The notes under the pieces are model-generated. The model was not told the origin of the DNA and made no database searches. It saw only the letters and a list, made by a program, of their open reading frames with translations. Position numbers and translations under genes: made by a program. From contig CM041196.1 of assembly GCA_023078555.1 (NCBI GenBank), positions 2,480,001 to 2,544,000 on the forward strand: a stretch of DNA of 64,000 nt, in the 5' to 3' direction. Position 1 is the first letter of the stretch. Each line of letters opens with the position of its first letter. Below, in pieces: positions 60,901 through 64,000 of the stretch. Source of the DNA: Ulva prolifera (lineage: Eukaryota; Chlorophyta; Ulvophyceae; Ulvales; Ulvaceae).

Positions 60901-61901
60901 CGCATGCCTGAGGTGCGCAGTGTTGACATCATCAGCACTTAACACCGGAAATGTGTCACAGGATGCGGTGGGGTAACAGAGCAGCGCCGTCGCGCGACGA
61001 TGGTCGAATGTCGTCACAAGTAGCAGATGCCCTCATGGACAGGCGCAGCACCAAAAACTACAACACCAAACACGCGAATGTGGAAGTCGACATGGAAAAT
61101 CGAAGTGATGGGGCACAGTTTGCTGACATGATCTGCTCAAGCCGTTGTTTCCCATACAGACAGCCATGTGTGAAAGCGCCCGACAGCTGCAGAAGTACAT
61201 ATCGACGATGCGGGCACGGCACCTCTAATCGATCACGCAGCACAAGCTATGCAACACTCACCTCCGTATCGGGTAGTGGACTCTGTGTACACCGATGTCA
61301 CGATTTCAAATAACAAGGCTGCACCATATTCTCAGGACATGGGGAGAACATGCGCCCGTGAAGTGCTTGAAAGTGAAGCGTCCTACCTTCGTGAATAACA
61401 AGCATGTATTACGAATGGTCTTGATTCGTTGTGGCTTGAACCTCGCGGGGAACACGCGCAAGCTTTGGAACTCACCTCCAGGATACTCTCAGCAGCAACA
61501 GCGTCCCTGCTTAATGATGCCGATGTTGCTGCAGAGCTTAAGGGATCTGATGGAGCAGCGCCGTGGCCGGAAGCCAACGTGCACTCGGCGTCCGAAACCA
61601 CCGTCCTTGTCGAGGCATTGCTGTCGGCACGAAGCGGGTTCACTCCAGTTGAAGAGATTTTTGCAAGAGGGCTTGTCCTGATGATGTCACTGGCGACTCT
61701 TTCCGCCCGCTGCATCGCCTGTGCTTTGGCCCGTTCCCGGCAGACCCATTCATCGAACAAGCGATTTCCGCAGACCGCTTTCTTCAAACCTGTTTCGACA
61801 TGATCCCGAAGCCGATCAACTGCTCGTTCTACGTCATATCGCATCCTATCTGCAGCCATTTTGGCCGCTTGCGCCGGGTCTGGCCTCTTATCGTCGCGCA
61901 T
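57960..61901 (-). CDS. DGD1: Digalactosyldiacylglycerol synthase, DGD1 type
   Basis: Modelled exons are 61901-61476 (less certain), 60889-60626, 60578-60511, 60465-60102, 59779-59237, 58939-58713 and 58314-57960, about 748 aa. DGD1 transfers galactose from UDP-galactose to MGDG at the plastid outer envelope, making the thylakoid lipid DGDG. The GT4 domain matches plant DGD1 almost block for block: [44 protein letters not shown] and [20 protein letters not shown]. Then [77 protein letters not shown] and [13 protein letters not shown]. The N-terminal extension is helical, like the DGD1 N-terminal region. Two introns are only 47 and 45 bp (60579-60625, 60466-60510); without the latter the frame meets a TAG. 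An Ala/Pro-rich insert lies inside the GT domain near [17 protein letters not shown]. Confidence 0.93.
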
Positions 61902-64000
61902 GTCAAGATACCCAATGCCACGATGCAGTGCTATGCTATGTGAATGCGACAATCACGAGTGTGATCTTAGTTAAACGAGGCAGACCTGAGATGAAGCTTT
62001 CGGACAGAAGGATCGAGTTCAGTCAGGTCGGTCCCGCGAGAAGTCGGCTGCACTCTAGTCCCTCCCACCAGGAGCCTCTGTCGGAACGAGAATAGATCGC
62101 AGGCCTGCACGCGAGCTCTGAATGGCATACGGCAATCAAGGCACACAGTCAAAGCATTGACTACGCCTCATCCTGCAGCATTGTCGCCACGCCGCCCGGT
62201 TACGCCATTACGTCAACATGCACGTGACCTCCCGCTTGCTGGCAGTCGCGAGTGCAGGTTATTGTGGACTAAACCGCCGACTCCACAAACGGTGCACCAT
62301 GTTAGTGGTCTTCGCGTGTACAGAAGCATCACTACCGAGGTTGCTTGAACATCACTTGTGGCGCCGGATACGTCAACAAGAACAGCTTTGGCGTGCAAGA
62401 TTCGCAGATCTTATCCCCGCCAAACCCCGCGCGCTTCAGCGTGGTACACCGACATGTGCGATTGCACGCGACGCTTAGGAAGGTGGCTGCACAACGTCAC
62501 CTGAATCTCAGGAACCAAGCACGATGACAGTGACACCTACCGGCACGTGGACGGTGTACATGGGAATACAGAGAACGACTGCTGATGTGCGGACAGGTGT
62601 CCGGAGACCGAGCGCAAGTCTAGGCACAACGTGCTTCCCGGTCAAGTCCCGCAAAACTGTGCCATATATTCCTGCTGTGAATATGCAATGCAGAGAGCCC
62701 GTTTCCAGACATGTCTCACTGACTCTTGCGGTCGCTGTCCATGGTGACCAATGCGAACGGCTGATGCCTACGATCGATGTGAAAGCTGTCATGAAACATG
62801 AAGTCAAGGCTACTCCTATTGAAAGGCCAGGGCGGGCATGTCATGGTGTGCCTGCCGACCACCTCGCAGCACTGCACACGTGGATGTCACAACGATGTGC
62901 ATGCCGGCCACGGTAAGTTTTTCAGCAGTGTTTGGTCCGGGACATGACCTCACCAACAGCAGCATGCCTCCCCTTGTGTGCTGCTGATGCCAACGTCTGT
63001 ACCACACTGGATGCAACGTCTTGTTTGATCACATATGCTGCTGTACCCGAACCACAACACATCAGTTCCAGCAGGCTTGGCATCTGGAGGTCGCAGACGC
63101 AAGGATCTGCTAGCGCAGCTGCTTGTTTCCAACCATGGCTGCTGCCTGTGACAACGGGCACGACATCAGCTGCAGTCACAGCAATGTTGGTGTCGGAGCA
63201 CATTCATGCCACACTAGTTAGCTAGCACGCAAGGCAAGGAACATCCCCATGCCAAAACTGCCTATTACACCAGTCCGATATCTAGAAAAACCTGCCTCAC
63301 ATCATAGACCGCAACACATGCCCGACTGCGTGCGACTGCACCCTTTCCTCAACAGACACTCTCAAATTTGGCCACTAATGCAGGCGCAGCCCGACACTGC
63401 CACGTAACGCACCACACAGTGCACGTGACCGTCAGTGCTGCTGTGCATGCTTGGACCTGCCAAGGCCTCCGGTGGCACTGCAGCACCTCCTCTGCCGGCG
63501 CATGCTGTGGGGCGCTGGGCCCGAGCTACACCACCAGTGCCGCGCGGACAGCCTTGTGAGTGTTGATGGCCATCTGGCGTCGCTTGCACCGCCCCCGCTA
63601 CCTTGCATCGTCCCCGCTACCTAAGAACCTGTACAGCCCGCACTCTGCCATGCAGGGAAGGCAACCATTCTCCTTCCACAAAGAAAATTGTCCATTGCGA
63701 GGTATAGTACGAGCATTACCCAAGACAGCCGCCAGGCTCACCACCCCACCACTCAGGGCAACAGCACAGCGACCGCCGCCGCCCGCTGTCCTGTCACCAG
63801 CACTCCCGGACCCGACAGCAGCTGCCCGTGTCAGCTGATGCAAGCACATGCACATCCCACAACAGGAGGGGCTGATTGCCTGTTGAGGCGAGGCTACAGC
63901 CACAAGGGGCCACCCCCGCTGTATGTGTATCAGATCCGCACGGGAACAGCCCAGACACCCTCCCGGCCCCCACATGAACACCGAGCTCCCCCCCAACGGC
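61902..64000. other. Region without an assignable gene
   Basis: Upstream of DGD1. On + a coding-like stretch at about 62328-62479 reads CGAGYVNKNSFGVQDSQILS and PPNPARFSVVHRHV before a GTGGCT. Another at about 62524-62907 reads VPYIPAVNMQCREPVSRHVS. They could be exons of a plus-strand gene joined through an acceptor near 62569. The opposite strand is also open there, so I do not call a gene. From 62910 to the end nothing is recognisable. Confidence 0.3.

Noticed and set aside
1-64000. Retrovirus-like elements, LTRs, Polintons or other capsid-bearing elements
   Set aside because: No reverse transcriptase, integrase, capsid or envelope-like sequence and no long terminal direct repeats were noticed.

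Overview
The window is nuclear DNA of a photosynthetic eukaryote, most likely a green-lineage alga. The genes are rich in spliceosomal introns and most are GC-rich. Several encode proteins that act in plastids: a biotin carboxylase of the heteromeric acetyl-CoA carboxylase with a transit peptide, a DGD1-type digalactosyldiacylglycerol synthase, a BPG2/YqeH-type permuted GTPase and a DUF1995 protein. I cannot name the species. No rRNA, tRNA, CRISPR array, retrovirus-like element or prokaryote-style operon was seen.

Layout. 0-1 kb: the 3' end of an alpha/beta hydrolase (+). 2.4-15.3 kb: three minus-strand genes, a Shewanella-like protein phosphatase, a sugar-porter MFS transporter and V-ATPase subunit D. 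15.8-20.5 kb: a divergent CK1/VRK-like protein kinase (+). 22.5-24.2 kb: an unidentified multi-exon gene (-). 24.3-32.5 kb: a short-chain dehydrogenase-like gene (+) split by a 6-kb intron that holds a candidate inverted-repeat element and a near-perfect hairpin. 33.7-44.0 kb: five minus-strand genes, eIF5A, mitochondrial ribosomal protein bL19, an unknown protein, a DEAD-box helicase and a small unknown gene. 44.0-48.1 kb: plastid biotin carboxylase (+). 49.9-52.2 kb: DUF1995 protein (-). 52.6-56.7 kb: BPG2-like GTPase (+). 58.0-61.9 kb: DGD1 (-). The last 2 kb has no gene I can defend.

All exon models were made by hand from reading-frame continuity, splice phase and family conservation. By my count about 31 of 53 modelled 5' splice sites read GTGCG rather than the usual GTRAG, and acceptors are mostly TGCAG. 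Three introns appear to start with GC. Intron sizes run from about 45 bp (DGD1) to 6,034 bp (the SDR gene).

Functionally, the right third (44-62 kb) groups four plastid genes: fatty-acid precursor supply, galactolipid synthesis, plastid ribosome assembly and a probable photosystem-assembly factor. The left and middle parts hold housekeeping genes (V-ATPase, eIF5A, ribosomal protein, helicase) and signalling genes (phosphatase, kinase). Neighbours on opposite strands often share short intergenic gaps (172, 442 and 485 bp), and one pair appears to have overlapping start codons.
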